This document shows, piece after piece, positions 44,601 to 57,619 of a DNA stretch of 64,000 nt. The notes below the pieces were generated by a model, which had not been told where the DNA came from, searched no databases, and saw only the letters and a list, made by a program, of their open reading frames with translations. Source of the DNA: Euonymus europaeus. Taxonomy: Eukaryota; Streptophyta; Magnoliopsida; Celastrales; Celastraceae. Both the position numbers and the translations under genes were made by a program. Each line of letters opens with the position of its first letter. The first letter of the stretch is position 1. The DNA lies in NCBI GenBank assembly GCA_963580455.1, contig OY756970.1, forward strand, positions 3,286,001 to 3,350,000. Reading direction: 5' to 3'.

Positions 44601-47600
44601 TACGGGTTTAATTAATATTTTTTAGTATGTTTTTAATTAAGTTTCCTAGTTTGTTTAGAATTTCTAATCCTAATTCAGTTAGGGTTTCTTCCGTGTTTTA
44701 GCTATAAATAAGTCTTCTAAAGACCATTGTAAACACTTCAATTATTATTCAATAAAATCTTTGAGTTCTCTCAATTATTCCTTGGTGGATTCCAAGATCC
44801 TGTTATCGTCGTGAACGATTTCAGTCTTTCAAGCTTCCGCGCTTCGTCAAGATCCTTAGAATAGCCTAAAAATTCTTACTCTCCAAATTCAAAAAAAACT
44901 CAGCGCTACATCTAGAGTGCAGATGCCAGTCTTCCAGAAAGCCATTGGCATGTTATTATCAATCATATTGGCAGACAAAAAATGTTTAGCTTCTTCAGTT
45001 TATTGAGATCTAATCATCTAAGCAGGGGTGACTCTAAAATATCCATCACCTTTTCAACAAAAACTTTTGGAAGATACCTGATTGACTAAATTACAGATAT
45101 TCAGTGAACAAATAAAAATGTTTACAAGACTTCTATTCTCACTTCTTCCATTCAAGAATCCTATATCACGTCTTCATTCAAACTGTAACCTACATTGTCA
45201 ATGAGAAACTTTTAAGTCCTAATTTTCCTTCCACTCATTCAATTAACCCGTTAAACATAACATGGAGCTTACCCGCTATCTAAAGTTCTACAAGCCATAG
45301 ATTTTATCCCCAATATATTTTAAAACTGTGCATACAACGCAAGTTCATAACCAAAGTGATTATCTTTTCATCTCTTTTCATGCATCCCTTCAGAAAGAAT
45401 AAGTTTATCTACTCTTGATTTTTTCCCCCTTTTTGATGGATTTCCAGAATTGTAAAACAAAATGTCTTCGACTTGCCATTTAAAATTTCAACTTCTGCCT
45501 AACTTCTGATGCATAGCAGTAGCATCCATATTCAGTCTTACGCTTCAGAAATGTTATTGAATCGTGCATAAAATGATTGCAAGAACGTTTCAGAAGTATC
45601 TGTCCCTAACTGTCAGCAAACCTCACAAAAGAACTTAAATTTGTGCTTCTGCACTACTCAAACTATAAAAGTTTACGAGTTGGAATAACTCGCTGAGAAA
45701 ATGGTCAAAACACCTTCACTACAAATACTAAAGACATTTTCCTATTTTCTATTTTAGCAATAACTTTCAGTTTAACAAAAAAAATCGGAAAATAATAAGC
45801 TGACAAAATGTATTTTTGGAAATAAAAAAGAAAAAATATTTTTTCCAACTTAGGTTTAACCTAATTGCATGTTTAGATTATGGTAGTTAGTTAGTTACCA
45901 GAACTTGAACTTTCTCAGCACGAAATGCCATTTCAGACATCAGCTCGTACACAACTGGATTATGCTCTATTCCTTCCATGCACATGCCAACACCAACCTA
46001 CATGATAAATATAGGAGTTATGAGTGATCCTGTTTTAAGCTAGTAATACACATGAACCAGAATGCTTATCAAATATAAAAAATGTTGATAAATAAGCCTT
46101 TGTTCAAATGCTATTGAACTAGTCATGATACACAGCTGCAGTGCGCTAAGTAGGTCAAACGTCGGGAGCAGATATCATTCATATTATATGAGTGATGGCA
46201 TATCTATATTTCACTCTTTGAACACTAGCACAATGTTCGTGTGTCCAAAGAAAAAAGATCTTTCTCTATTTAAACCTAAGAATGAAATGAATTTCAAAGA
46301 AAATAACTATTGTCATGAAAAACCCTCGCCGCACCATGGTTGAGTTTTCACTGACTCGAGCATCAACAGGTCCTGAAGAAATTGAATCTAGTAATCCGTA
46401 CATTTCAAGATTTCCCCCGAAATTATGCAGCATACACCTGGTATATAATTGGAGCTTTTAGCAAACAAATACTATGGAAGGAAAGTGTCAATTAAAAGAA
46501 ATGGTAAAATTAAGGTCATATTATGAAAGTAAAGGGCAATTCTTCAACAAAAGAGATAATCACCAGACATAAGGGGTGCCATAAAATTGTGCGGAAGTCT
46601 TCCATATCGGTTTGATGTCAGCAAATAGATCAAGAACTATCATATTTCCAAATGGAACAGAATGTAGAAGGGCCTGCATGTTTGAAATTAAATGATAAAA
46701 CTTATAGAATGAATCACATGTCAATGACCGATAAAGAAACAGTCAAAAAAGAATACTCATGCTGTAACAAAAATTAAAAGAAGACACTATAAACTAAATG
46801 ATATTCTCATTCAATCGTCAGTTCGCAAATCACCCCATTAAAGAATGAAATACTATATAAAAGTTGTCTATATATTCCACCTTGCGGGGTTGATAACAAT
46901 TGTTGAGGGAACGACTAAAAAGCACAAAGTAAGTTGCGGGGCATGGAAATGACACAACAAAAAACACCTACAGTAATTAGAAAAGTAGAAGCAAACTACC
47001 AAGGCAAAGAAACCTGTTTGTGTGTGTAGGAGTGGCTTATTTTCCTAATTTCTCAAATCCAGGATGAGGTTGAAAACGGAATCTTTCCAGCAGAAAAACT
47101 ATTCGATCATTAACCTATCTACTATATCCCACAAACTTCTAATTTCCATTAAAGGGCAGGGAGCAAGTCTTGATTAATCTGAATGCATTCCTGATCTGGC
47201 TTTAGAATGCAAAAGATGTTTGATCAATTTTAGATAAGAGGCAAAATAGGTGCATGGTTCAGAACCAAAGGGAACATATCAGTATGTTTACCTAAAATAT
47301 ATTCATGCATGGAAATCCATCATAATCAAAACAAGGACTCAATAGCACACTAATTTCTGTCTTATGTAAGTTCATACTTTCATTTGTGGAGGTTTCCAGA
47401 ACTCAGAGTCTGAGTAGAAGAGCCAACCCTGCACATCAGTCAAAGTGTCAAACCAGAAAAACTGAGTATAGTTATTATATTATAATTGAGATTGTGAGAT
47501 TTTAATATATACAAACTTGCATGTATAAGAAGAGGAAGAAGACGAGGATAGATATATCATAAAATCCTTAAAAGAAGTACAACAACGGCAGTATGCAACA

Positions 47601-50600
47601 TTATAACAAGAAGACGAGACATGTCATGCAAATAAGAAAAGATTTTGGATGATAAACGTAATCTTTAAATAAGCATATCTAAATACCCGAGAAACCTCTT
47701 AAAAGCAACAACTTAAAATATAATTCAACACATTTAAATTGACTTCATCAAAATAAGAACATGCTGCACATGAGCAATATCATTTTTCCAGTCTGCGTCA
47801 TATAATAGCAATTATCTTGCAGCACCTAATTTTTCAATGAAACTATCATAAGTATAAACATATCTGGTGACGACCAAAAAGTCCCGCAAGTCATACGTTG
47901 TCATTCGGAAGTCAAACCAATAAAAATAAGGAGACAATAGTTCTCAACAAATACACTTGATAACAAAAATCCCCTATCGAATTATATGCAATACCTGGAG
48001 AAACTTTTTGATGGTTTAAGATTCTAACTTTTGCTTTATATACCATAACAGCAAAAATGCTACTTTGTTCACAATTGACTAATCCTCAACCCTTTTGTAT
48101 TTTTTTTCTCTAACATTTTGCCATTTATTAGGATCTAGTGTATTTTGATATATCACAGGCAGTGAACATCTATAGAGATGCCAACACTAGTCACATGATG
48201 GCATTCATCTGCAGAGTTGTGCTGGTCCTACTGCTGGAGACACCCAAAAAGTATGCACATGCTTCAGGTTACACGTTCTCAAATTTAGAGAGAAGGAAAG
48301 AATGAAGAATAAGGAAAATTTAAGGCTACATAGACATCTGAAACACATGCAATAAAAACGTATAATATTAAACAATCTGGTACTGGTACCATGAAAATTT
48401 TAATTTATTTTTAATTTTCATAGAGAAACGTACTTGCATTAACCACACAGCATTCTTGTCACCTTTTGACATTGCTTTATAAACTGCAGCTCCAAGGGAT
48501 GAGATATATGCCGTATCATTTGTAGGTGGAGAATTTTCGTTGAATGTATCGCTGCAGAAATTAAATTAACATGCAATTAGAATACCTGTTAGTAAGAATG
48601 GTTGTAAGGCTAAGAGGAATAAAGAACAAGAAGTGGAAAATACTAGCCACACTTCACTCTAGTTAAAACATGGGAAGGAAGCAGGTAACACAATGCTATG
48701 ATAGGAAAAATTAAATAGAATGGAACTAAGCAGATAAAATAAAACATAAGCACTTCTCTGTTTAGATAATTCTCAATTGGAGCTTGTTTTAAGAACCATA
48801 TTCATAAGCTAATTGTGAAAGTCTGACAGAGCATTCCCCAACAGCTGAAGCTTCAGAAGCATTGCCCAACTGTTGAAGAATCTGGAGAATTGCTCAACTG
48901 CTGAAGCTTATAAAGCATTGCTCAACAGAGATTTGTGTGCATCTTGATTCACCAGCACAACCAAGAGGGATCATATTGTAGAATATACATTGTACTGATA
49001 TTTGGACATGAGTTTGAGATGCTTCATTTATTCAAAAAAAAAAATTGTAACTGTAATCCATCTGGAAAAGTTAGATTTTAAAAAAAAACCTCGAGCTTCA
49101 TACTTTAGATTTAGATATGTAGCCTAATTATTATTTTTATTTGTAGTGATCAAACATACAGAGTTGCACGCAAATATGAGGTATAAATCCCGTGCTGGAA
49201 AAGCCACCTAAAAGGAGAGGAACAATTGCTAACGAACTACGAAAGAGATCAAGAGTAAAATGTACAAAAGAAGCAATGAACAAGTGATGACTAGGAACCA
49301 TCCAACAAACTTAAGCCACAAGAATTCATAACATTTAAGAAGGTTCACGGCAATAACATCAATAACTGTTGAGACCATGAGATAGCTAAAAATATAATGA
49401 GAAACTTGGAACATGAAAAATTTACATATAACTTTATTTCATCGAATAAATTATCAACCATATAGGTCATATATTCAGCCCAAGAAAGCAAGATGTATAA
49501 CAAAATACCAGTTGTAGATATCCGTGACGTCCCCATATTCTGCAGACAGAAACAAAACGCATATATTAACAACGGAAACCCTTCATTTCTTAGAAAAACA
49601 CGAAGGGAACCTAAGGAAAAGACTAACAAAAAAGAAAGTTTTTTTTTTTTTTTTGGTGGGGGAGGGGGAGAGTATGGGACTACTTAAACCACAGAAGGAA
49701 AATCTTTTATGAGAAGATTTAATGTACAGCGTATTATGTGACCAGTCAAGAAGTGAAATCAGCTTTTGTAAGAAAAAGAAACAAAAAGAAGAGGAGAGTC
49801 TCAGACAAAAATCAACTAACCTCGAATAACTAGTTTACAAATAATAATAAAATTATTGAGTGAGGGAACTTTAGACCACACTTTCTTTCAAATAACACAT
49901 TATGCTATGGTCCCACACAGCAAGAACACCACCAAATGTTTTTATTAAAAAAGTGATCCCTGTTGATTGTCAACAAACAAAACTGAGCTTGGGAACTTAA
50001 AAGGGAAGTTTAATTATAACATTTTACACACCATAAATTAACAGAAACAAATTATATGCAATCACAGGCCTTCAAATGTAGTCAAACCAAGTCAATTACA
50101 AACTCCATTGATATCTATGCTACACATTCAAGATCAAATAGAGAAGACTATTTTATCAACAAAAAGTCATGTTGTCCTGTGGCATAAATTTTGCTTTTGA
50201 TTGTTAATAGCAGGAAAAATAGCAGCAGTGATTTAACGAAATTTTTGAAAAGATAATAGAACAAAAATAAATCGTCTGATTCTCTCAAAAAAAAAACGAC
50301 AATTCACAACATTATTTTTGCTGTCATAGACTTGATAACATTTATCTATGTAATGCTGTGCATAATTATCTTACAGTGTTAAAACTGCCTGAAAGAATGT
50401 AAAATACGCCGAAAAAAAGTATTGTAAGAAAAGATTAATAGACAATTGACTGGATACTCAAACAGGGGAAAAACAAAAGACACTTGACCAGGTACTTTAG
50501 TTATATATGTGGCTGTGGGTACAAATAAAACTCATATAATAATATACAAATACATGTATGCATTAATTCATATTGTTTGTGATCATACAGACACTTTGTC

Positions 50601-53600
50601 ACCAGATGCTTAAAATCCAAGGGTATTTTAAGCAAAATCATATAGCGCATTGCTATACACCAAGCAATTTAGCATACAGGTGTTTGGCTAGAATTTCAGG
50701 TAAATGATTACTCGGTCATAAACACACCTTTAATTTGTTCTCGAATGAAAGCCTCCCCAATTTCAATAAACAAAGGGTCAGATGGATCCAGCAGGTAAGT
50801 ACAGCACCAACGAGGATCACCACTCACAGTATTCCTAATATGAATGGACAATCCAAGTAATTCATGGAACAACTAATGAATAAAATATATTTGGTTCCGA
50901 TGCACCATATGTAGACACATGGAAAAGTATTTTGTATGACAGTAATGTTCAATTGTCAATTGCCAATCGCGAAGTCTTGTGGAGTGACTTTAAAATATGA
51001 CTAACCAATAACAATTTAAATCTGAACATGTAACTGTTTACCAGTCGCCAAGTCTTGTTATACTAGCGGAAGGAAAGATATTCTTCAAAGCTGCAGGAAC
51101 ATTACCAGAGAATGATGGCAACACTGGAACATATACGATTTCACATTTATCAGCCACTTCATTAAATAAACTGAAAATTTGCTAAAAGTTCCATGGCTTT
51201 GAAATAGCCCTTGTAACATTTTTGAGGAAGAGATGCAAATGATTCACTTGATGTGTTAAAGCAGGAAGCAACATTGAGATTCTAAATGATAAGGACCATT
51301 CCAGTTATAAAACTTAACTATACCTGGTGTCATGCCTAGCTCTAGCATCCGGGATAGGATCCGTTTCTGCAAATCCAATTGCTGATTTAACCAGTTTTGT
51401 GATAAAGGACCACCCCACCTTCAATTTTGTTAAATTTACGTTGTATAAGACAAAAGTACAAAATGAGGAGGATAAACAGGAGTACAAAATGACAAAACTG
51501 TTCCTACAAGACTGTAAAACTGTGAGTCACCAGAAATAGAGAGAGGAAATTGCAACACAAAAAATATGCAAGAATGATAAGTTACCCTATAGAAAGACAA
51601 AGTAATGCCTCATTGACAAACCTGCCAGACAATGGAGGATGAGATACTTAGTAGCACCAAGACTAACTAAATTCTAAGCAGAACGCAATGAATATATATT
51701 ACTTTCACCTCTTTTGCCTGTCCATTGGTCATAAGAAAATTGAAATGCTGCATTCATTGATCGGTAGGAAACTGGGAAAAAAGAGACCTTAATATTCGGT
51801 TTGTTTGTCAGGTCGACGGGAGATAAGCTAACCATCATTTTGCTTACTTATTCTATATATCTTATTTGATGTACCAAAGGTCTTCCACGTTACTTTCCAT
51901 TATACCATTTTTCATTCTAATGCAATTTTTTGTTCAATATTGCTCTACCAGTATGAAGAGAAAAGCACAAGCTGGTGTAAAAAGGACGTCTTGTTTTTTC
52001 ATCATTTATTGTGTAGCATAGAGGGGCACACAGCAATTGGACAACAAAGGTTTTAATCAGATTTGGCTACATACTTGGAATCACCAATCACATCAAGAAG
52101 CTAAACTTCAGCAAAAAGACATAAACAGGAGATTCATATCTCTCATGGTCCTTAGAGGCCCACAGACTTCATATGGAAGTATATAAATACTAAAGTACCC
52201 ACAATGGCAAATAATTTTCTTAATGAAGAGTCATTTAGAGAAGAAAAATACTCAGTTGCAGCTATACCAAAGAGCTCAAGTGATGTGCAAAACAAATCAT
52301 AAGCATGGATTTTAAAATATAATAATAATAACAACAACGAAACAGGATTACTTTGTAATCCATGTATTAGAACTAGAAACCAAAAAAGAAAGTTTATGAT
52401 ACCACTTTACGTACCCATGTAAATTCCCCATGCGGGCCCATGCAAGGAAAGCAGGTCCACCAAAAAAATCATTCAACTCTTCAGTAGTAATATTGAAACC
52501 CTGCAAGCACAAGCTGCTAGTCACAGGCTACTAACAAGAAGGATAATTAAACCAAGTACACACAGAATTGCAAGTCTAGACTGTCTGGTACATATTAATC
52601 ACAACTCCTGCTCATAAAAATGAATCAAGTTAGTATACAGAAATGCAGAATCCAACTTTATAATTCAGATATCAACTGGGACACAACCACGATAGTTTCA
52701 AGACAAGACCAGTCATACAAGGCCAAATGCCAACAGATAAAGAAAGCCAGAGCTAAAACCTTAGCAGAGGAAGCCATCAGTTTTTAGGTGATGCAATATG
52801 CTTCAGGTCAAGGTCTAGTATCCCACATATTGGTATCTCCATAAAGAAATAGCGTTAAAAGGCTACCCAAATATGTACAAAGCAATTCATAATTTATTTT
52901 AAAAACTAATTAAAAAACCATACGAGTAATCTATTTTAGAAGCTAATGAAAAAACAATACGAGTCATTTTTTCATAACCATGGCATGCATAAACCAATCT
53001 CTGATCATGAAAATATCAAAATTCTAAGTAGGATGACACAGGATAACTAACTGTGCCATATATACCTACTTGGGAATTCTACTTCAGTGGCAAAGTTTCA
53101 TACTTAAGAACAGAAAACATGGTGGACAAGCAAAGATTATAATCCTGATAATGCTATTTGGCTTGTTTCAACACAAAAATGTATTGATTTGGCCTACTTG
53201 GCATAGATGATCTCAGCGTATATACAATATTCTATAAACTCTGTGTTCAGTTTCAGTACTGTACTTAGCAATTCTATCAAGTTAGAGTTGATTCACTTAT
53301 TTGCATTTTGCAAGCGCTAGAAAATGTGTAAATTCTGGAAGATGAGAAGCGTGCCTTTTAAGAATGGCTAAAACATCAGCGAGAACTCACCAAAAAAACT
53401 TTCTGCCAAATGGATTCTTGCCCAGTGAATGCCAAAGGCAGATTAATCCCTTGAAGAGCCATCCAGTCTATCTCCTTCTCCCATCTTACCCAATCCCACC
53501 AAACATAGGAATCTGCATAAATGATTATTGTAATATCATGAGATATCTGCAATCAATATCAGGAGATATCCACACTGCAGGAGTAAGGTTGCATAAATTT

Positions 53601-56600
53601 GTCTCTCCCGCCCCCCGCCCCCGCCAAAACTTGCAATGATAGTGGCAGCCTTGTGCGCCATGTTTGACATCCAAGGAATATTGTGACTTGTTAAAGGTCT
53701 AATGTTTTAATTAAGCACATAGCTCTTTTGTTAATTGTAAACTTAAATCATCATATAGAAGGAAAGTAACAGCTTCTATCACTTCCACCAGTCGTAGGGG
53801 AATTCAAATGGAAAGAACAAAAGAGCTGTAGGAGACCATCGGATATCACTCTGGTCTATTTGCTATCCAGACATCCAGGCAATAGCACTGATTGGTTATA
53901 ACTCTACAACATGGACCCCTATATCTCAGTTTTATTATAGCCCACACAGATTGCAAAACAATGTTCGAATATGGCAATATGGATCAGATAGAGACTGATG
54001 AGGGCATGGTACTTACAGCTGGACGTAACAACATTTTGATAATAGTTCCATGGGACTGGACGTTGAATCATCACCCCCTCCTCTCTCACAACAGGCATTA
54101 ATCCTGGCTTTGGAACTGAAGCTATCTGAATGCCACCAGTCTTATCCCATGAGACATGTGCACCACACCAATACTTTAAATACCAATGGAGGCCGGAAAC
54201 AATTTCAACTGCTGTGGCTCCTTTAATTCTAAGAGAAATTTTCTATCTCTGATAATTAATACTCGCATTCATTCGAAAAGAGGAATGTAAGTGGAAAAAA
54301 CTTAGAAATGCCAATATCCTCCTCTGACACAGTACAAATAAATTGATTCACAATAACTGATACAAACGAGTATGGGCCCAGTGGTAAAGTTGCAAGCGTA
54401 AAACCTAGAGGTCACAGTTTCAAATTCTAAAAACAAACTCTCAACATATTATATGTAGTCTGTAGATAAGATGTGCATACATGTTGTCTGTCATCGACTA
54501 CACCCAATGTAGGTAGGTAGCCTTGCGCACGGGAGTTGTAAGCAGGACAGGCAGGATGTACGCAGACTTTAGCCTCACATAATATGTTGAGAGGCTGTTT
54601 TAGGGATTTGAATGTGTGACCTCTAGGTGGCACCCCTACAAATCTACCATTGGCTCACATGTTTGACTGTCTAATTGTACAATTCATGATCTCTAAAATT
54701 AAACATGTATGGGCATTTTATTTTTTTTTACATTTCCAAACAAGTTGAAGACCCTCATCAGTTTCCGCATTTTATCATATGTAGATTTCAAATGTTGAAA
54801 TCAATCGTTTTTTATATGATCATACATGGAATTTCCATGCAGCAGAGTCATTTGCTAAGATACTTAATGCATTAAAAAAATAAAGCCCAAAATTATCCAA
54901 TTCATAAGACTAGAATCACATATTCTTTAGATAGTATCCACCCAATTAATGGGTTTTGCCCTCCCAACCTAATTACAATACATGAGAGACTTAGTTAAAT
55001 ATGAAAAGAAATTTACTAATGAGAGCACCAAGAGGAAGCTATTCAATACAGAAAAATGGTACTATAAAATACAGGAGAAATCATTACTATCCGCCCAACC
55101 ATTCTTGTAACAAGTCAACAATATTTCCGAAAGCAAAGTAAAACTAAACTTTCAAACAAAATAGATCCAAACTTTTTAGGTTGGCTAGGGAAAATGACAT
55201 CATCATCATGCTCATAAAGTTTGGCATATTTGTATCTAAGCAGTAAAAACAACCTTAACCAAATTATACTTCAGGGCTTCATTGACTCAAACCTATCAGG
55301 CAAAAAAGGTAAACTGATATGACCCCAAAAGTCTTAAAGAAATGCATATCATAGAGATACTTGTCAAAGTTGTAAATCCAAACACTTGATTGAATATTCT
55401 GGACTGAACAATAGGTACTACTCCTCAGTAAGAGTCAAGTTCTACATACATTATCTCGGGCCCTTTTTGGCTAGATTGGTTGAAATTCTTGATCAAGAAG
55501 CAACTGCGACTGCCACAAACATCCTGATAAATCAGAGTACGAACAGCCAGTAGCAACGGATGGGTTAGATTACAATAAAAATAAATCTACAGTTAGGGAT
55601 GAACAAGAACCAAATGAAGCTACAATGTTACTTTTGCAGTCAAGAACTACTACAAACAGATGCATTACCATGTATTCTAGAGAAGAAAATCAAAAACCCT
55701 ACTTTCAATGCTTTACTAATTAATTTTCATATGTCCTTCAGAGTGAGTGATGTAATCATCCAACCAGATTATCATAATAAATGAAGATAGTATTGAACTT
55801 CCAAACGCCCTAGAAAGAAAAGAAAAAAAATGAAACCTGTCGCTGTTAATTTGATTAAGCAGTGAGGGAATAGAGGAATAAGAAACGTAAATATTGAAAA
55901 ACATCTTTGACATAGTAAAGCACAAACACACATAAACTTAAGCACTTAGAAAAAAAGCAGATAAAGTAATCCGCAAAATGACATTTATTGGCAAGTAATT
56001 ATGCAAAAATAGTGCTAAGGGGGCAGTTTTCAATGCATAAGAAGTTCCAACCACAAGAAATAGGAAAAAGAAAAACATTTGGCATTCATGGAGACTCTGT
56101 TGGGCCTAATATAAAGTCTTCATCATCACCGCACTCAACATTATTTTTCTGCTTCTCTCATTTTGTCAGCAATTAAAGAAATCATTCAAGATCCAAACAT
56201 TCTAATCCATTGAAGTTACAATACTGAGTAAGCAGCACATACTAAAATTGGAAAAACTGTGGAGCAGTAACTGCAATTTGGTTAGTAGAGTTTCTGACCC
56301 TAAACCACACCCAGTTAAGATAGATAATTGTAATCAAAGAACACAGACTCAATCCTAAAATAAATGATCAAAGACCAATGATTGGAAAATGAGCTGCATT
56401 TAATAATGGTTTGGTGGGAAGTGAGAATCCCCCAGTTGAGTAAAGATCAAACAAACAATCAATCTATGCAAAGTACCAAACAAAATTTTGGAAAAGGTCC
56501 AATACACAATTGAATGATAAAAACATAACAAAAAGAAATTTGTAAGGAGTCCATTCAAAGGGACCTAAAACTAGTCAAATGGTTAGAAAAAAAAATCTTC

Positions 56601-57039
56601 TGAGCATATGCCACGCCAAAGGATTAGTGAACTGATAAAGATGAGCTTTGAGAACTCAAAATACACAAAAGAAAAAACTCTATAGCGTTCCCAGTTGAAA
56701 TAAATAACACGATTAAAGGAAACCCAAAAAAAATCAAAAAGTGACAGTGCGCAGACTCAAACCCACAACTGAAATTTTTGTTTAAAAAAATAGAAGTAAA
56801 GTAAGGAAAATACATTGTCAAATAGTGAACACCTTAGATACAATCCCGAACTCAAAGCTGCTTAGGTGGGTAGGAAGCAATCTTTCAAGAACACCTCTAG
56901 CCGCAGATACTTGAACTGAAGCAGATAGCCGTTGAGAATCCAAACGGTTAAGCAAAGCCTCAATTGGTTCTTGATTTGATAGAGAGAGTGGCAATACTGT
57001 AAAAATCAAAATCAATAACAGGGAATAGAAAGTGGACAT
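38684..57039 (-). CDS. NAGLU: Alpha-N-acetylglucosaminidase (GH89), 19 exons
   Basis: Exons, 5' to 3' on the minus strand: 57039-56833, 55523-55450, 54228-54017, 53512-53391, 52500-52415, 51418-51324, 51123-51042, 50834-50728, 49539-49509, 48551-48434, 47428-47378, 46673-46564, 46437-46335, 45997-45899, 40813-40703, 39928-39681, 39404-39167, 39090-39012, 38919-38684. They total 2409 nt (802 aa) with every phase matching. Residues 1-21 are a signal peptide. Family landmarks include [41 protein letters not shown] (Glu344) and [14 protein letters not shown] (Glu474). These two match the catalytic Glu316 and Glu446 of human NAGLU. GH89 removes terminal alpha-N-acetylglucosamine in the vacuole or lysosome; the Arabidopsis gene is CYL1. 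Intron 14 carries a Gypsy-type insertion. The start at 57039 is chosen over an upstream in-frame ATG (57105) because it opens directly with the signal peptide. Confidence 0.95.
41445..41929 (+). repeat. 5' LTR
   Basis: Begins TGACG and ends GTCA. A TATA-like GCTATAAATAAG lies at about 41781-41792, and AATAAAATC at about 41831 could serve as the polyadenylation signal. Confidence 0.95.
41964..43679 (+). CDS. Gypsy gag with start of protease
   Basis: About 570 aa from ATG 41964 (MSNQERNRN), 20 nt after the primer-binding site. It has a glutamine-rich coiled-coil-like N-terminus, a Retrotrans_gag capsid-type region (about 42370-42850), a zinc knuckle [14 protein letters not shown] (43107-43148) and a protease-like core LIIDNGS (about 43370-43390), DNGS standing for the usual D-S/T-G. 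The frame breaks in the protease flap region: one base is missing near 43597, where LLG should continue RPWQFD. The last residues before the stop at 43679 are therefore frameshifted. Confidence 0.85.
   Translation: MSNQERNRNPNDVGRGVDDLWAAFEEQRQQLTEQRQQIAEVLRLLGELRVNAGQDQPAARNRARDVAQDLPGGQAVVNPRVQQQNCGRQHIPPVYPGLMEDSDVEEDLHDGDYRDAGQNYNQVPGRFKLRADIPSFDGNLSIEGVLDWLSEVSRFFDMTEIEENRRVKMVAYRLKSGAAVWWDELQATRRRQFKQPIRTWRRMEQLIRNQFLPADYLQYLFQLYQNCSQGTRSVFEYTSEWQRLKMRNNLNESEPVQVSRYLGGLRSSIRDKISMQVIWSVTEAYNLALKAEAKDIPITKPTFTRYEDPESSNVAANRVKSPQVNTPSQSRTTYQQSEGKGSDNSGTRQGGMNQNQNQSRPVGRGRGNNFNNPYNRPTGDKCYRCGKLGHRSHECPDRKPVNMVDHMTDYSDNDTFQANYEEADDIPEEEGALVNCVVRRVMCSPKVEESQRKNIFTAFYTVNNNVCDLIIDNGSCENFVAKRLVDHLGLKTEKHPSPYAIGWIQKGPKVQVVETCRVPISIGKYYRDEVVCDVVDMDASHILLGDLGNLMWILIIKGEIIYICSYGMERR
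43598..44364 (+). pseudogene. Gypsy pol remnant, RT and integrase deleted
   Basis: In the shifted frame, protease and linker sequence continues as [19 protein letters not shown] through [20 protein letters not shown] and [14 protein letters not shown] (to about 44056), the usual entry to reverse transcriptase. There the sequence jumps: the next residues are not reverse transcriptase but appear to come from the far 3' end of the element, leading into the polypurine tract. The open frame runs on into the right LTR (44485). Confidence 0.8.
44365..44849 (+). repeat. 3' LTR
   Basis: Partner of the 5' LTR, four substitutions apart, followed by the AGATC duplication. Confidence 0.95.
48838..48935 (+). 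repeat. Imperfect short tandem repeat in NAGLU intron 9
   Basis: Repeats of GAAGCATTGCCCAACTGTTGAA and variants (GCATTCCCCAACAGCTGAAG, ATTGCTCAACTGCTGAAG), spaced about 30-40 nt. Non-coding. Confidence 0.55.
54371..54655. mobile_element. Two Au-like SINEs, tail to tail, in NAGLU intron 2
   Basis: From 54371 (+): GGGCCCAGTGGTAAAGTTG (A box), then AGGTCACAGTTTCAAATTC (B box) and CTCTCAACATATTATATG. From 54655 (-): GCCAATGGTAGATTTGTAG, AGGTCACACATTCAAATCC, AAACAGCCTCTCAACATATT, AAGTCTGCGTACATCC. The two meet at about 54480. Confidence 0.65.
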
Positions 57040-57156
57040 GGTTGAGTCTGAATTGTTGTCAGGCACAGAGGAGAGAACGAGGAGGCAAATTTGTTGAGAG
57101 GTCAATCTCTGTATAACAAGAAGAAAAATGGAACAAATTTTTAGAGTGATTTCTTG

Positions 57157-57619
57157 GAGTTTTTTTCCAATATACCATCCGTACCCTTTTTATTTCCGTA
57201 TCTACCATCTCATATCAAATATTTCCTAATCTACCATTCTATGCTTACATGGCATCCCAAATCAAACTTTTTATGTCAAGCTGTGACGATTGTGACAACT
57301 GTGTCAAAAAAAATTAAACTTGTCAGCTTTGACTTCAAAGAGTCCGTACATCACATGCGTTACATCAGTCGTGCAAAACCATGCAAAATATGTACTACAA
57401 TTACTTAGAAAACTTAACAATTAGAACACATAATATCATTACAAAATTAAACAAAGTGACAAAGTTTGTCATACACGTGAAAGCTAAAATAATATTTTAA
57501 GCATATATCACTAATTTAATTTATTAATTTATAATTAAATTTTCACTAATTTCTATTAGGACAAGACCTCCTAGTGTGTCCTATAGTGTGACAAAGACCA
57601 CAACGATGGGGTCTGCGAG
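57157..57619 (+). repeat. MULE left terminal inverted repeat
   Basis: Pairs with 60231-60696. Just inside it, 57620-57760 repeats part of the same sequence in direct orientation (GGCATCCCAAACCAAAC, TATCAAGCTGTGACAACTG), a partial tandem copy. Confidence 0.93.

Larger units (their letters stand above)
41445..44849 (+). mobile_element. Young, internally deleted Gypsy-type LTR retrotransposon
   Basis: Two 485 bp LTRs (41445-41929 and 44365-44849), each TGACGTAGG...CGCTTCGTCA, differ at four positions. A 5 bp target duplication AGATC flanks them (41440-41444 and 44850-44854). A primer-binding site TGGTATCAGAGC (41932-41943) follows the left LTR, and a purine-rich AAGTGGGGGAGAC precedes the right one. 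The interior codes for gag and part of protease-pol, but reverse transcriptase, RNase H and integrase are missing. At 3.4 kb it is non-autonomous and probably moved using another copy's enzymes. It lies in intron 14 of NAGLU, opposite to the gene's direction. Confidence 0.95.

Noticed and set aside
54427..54633. 68-codon minus-strand ORF in NAGLU intron 2
   Set aside because: It is the SINE pair read as protein.
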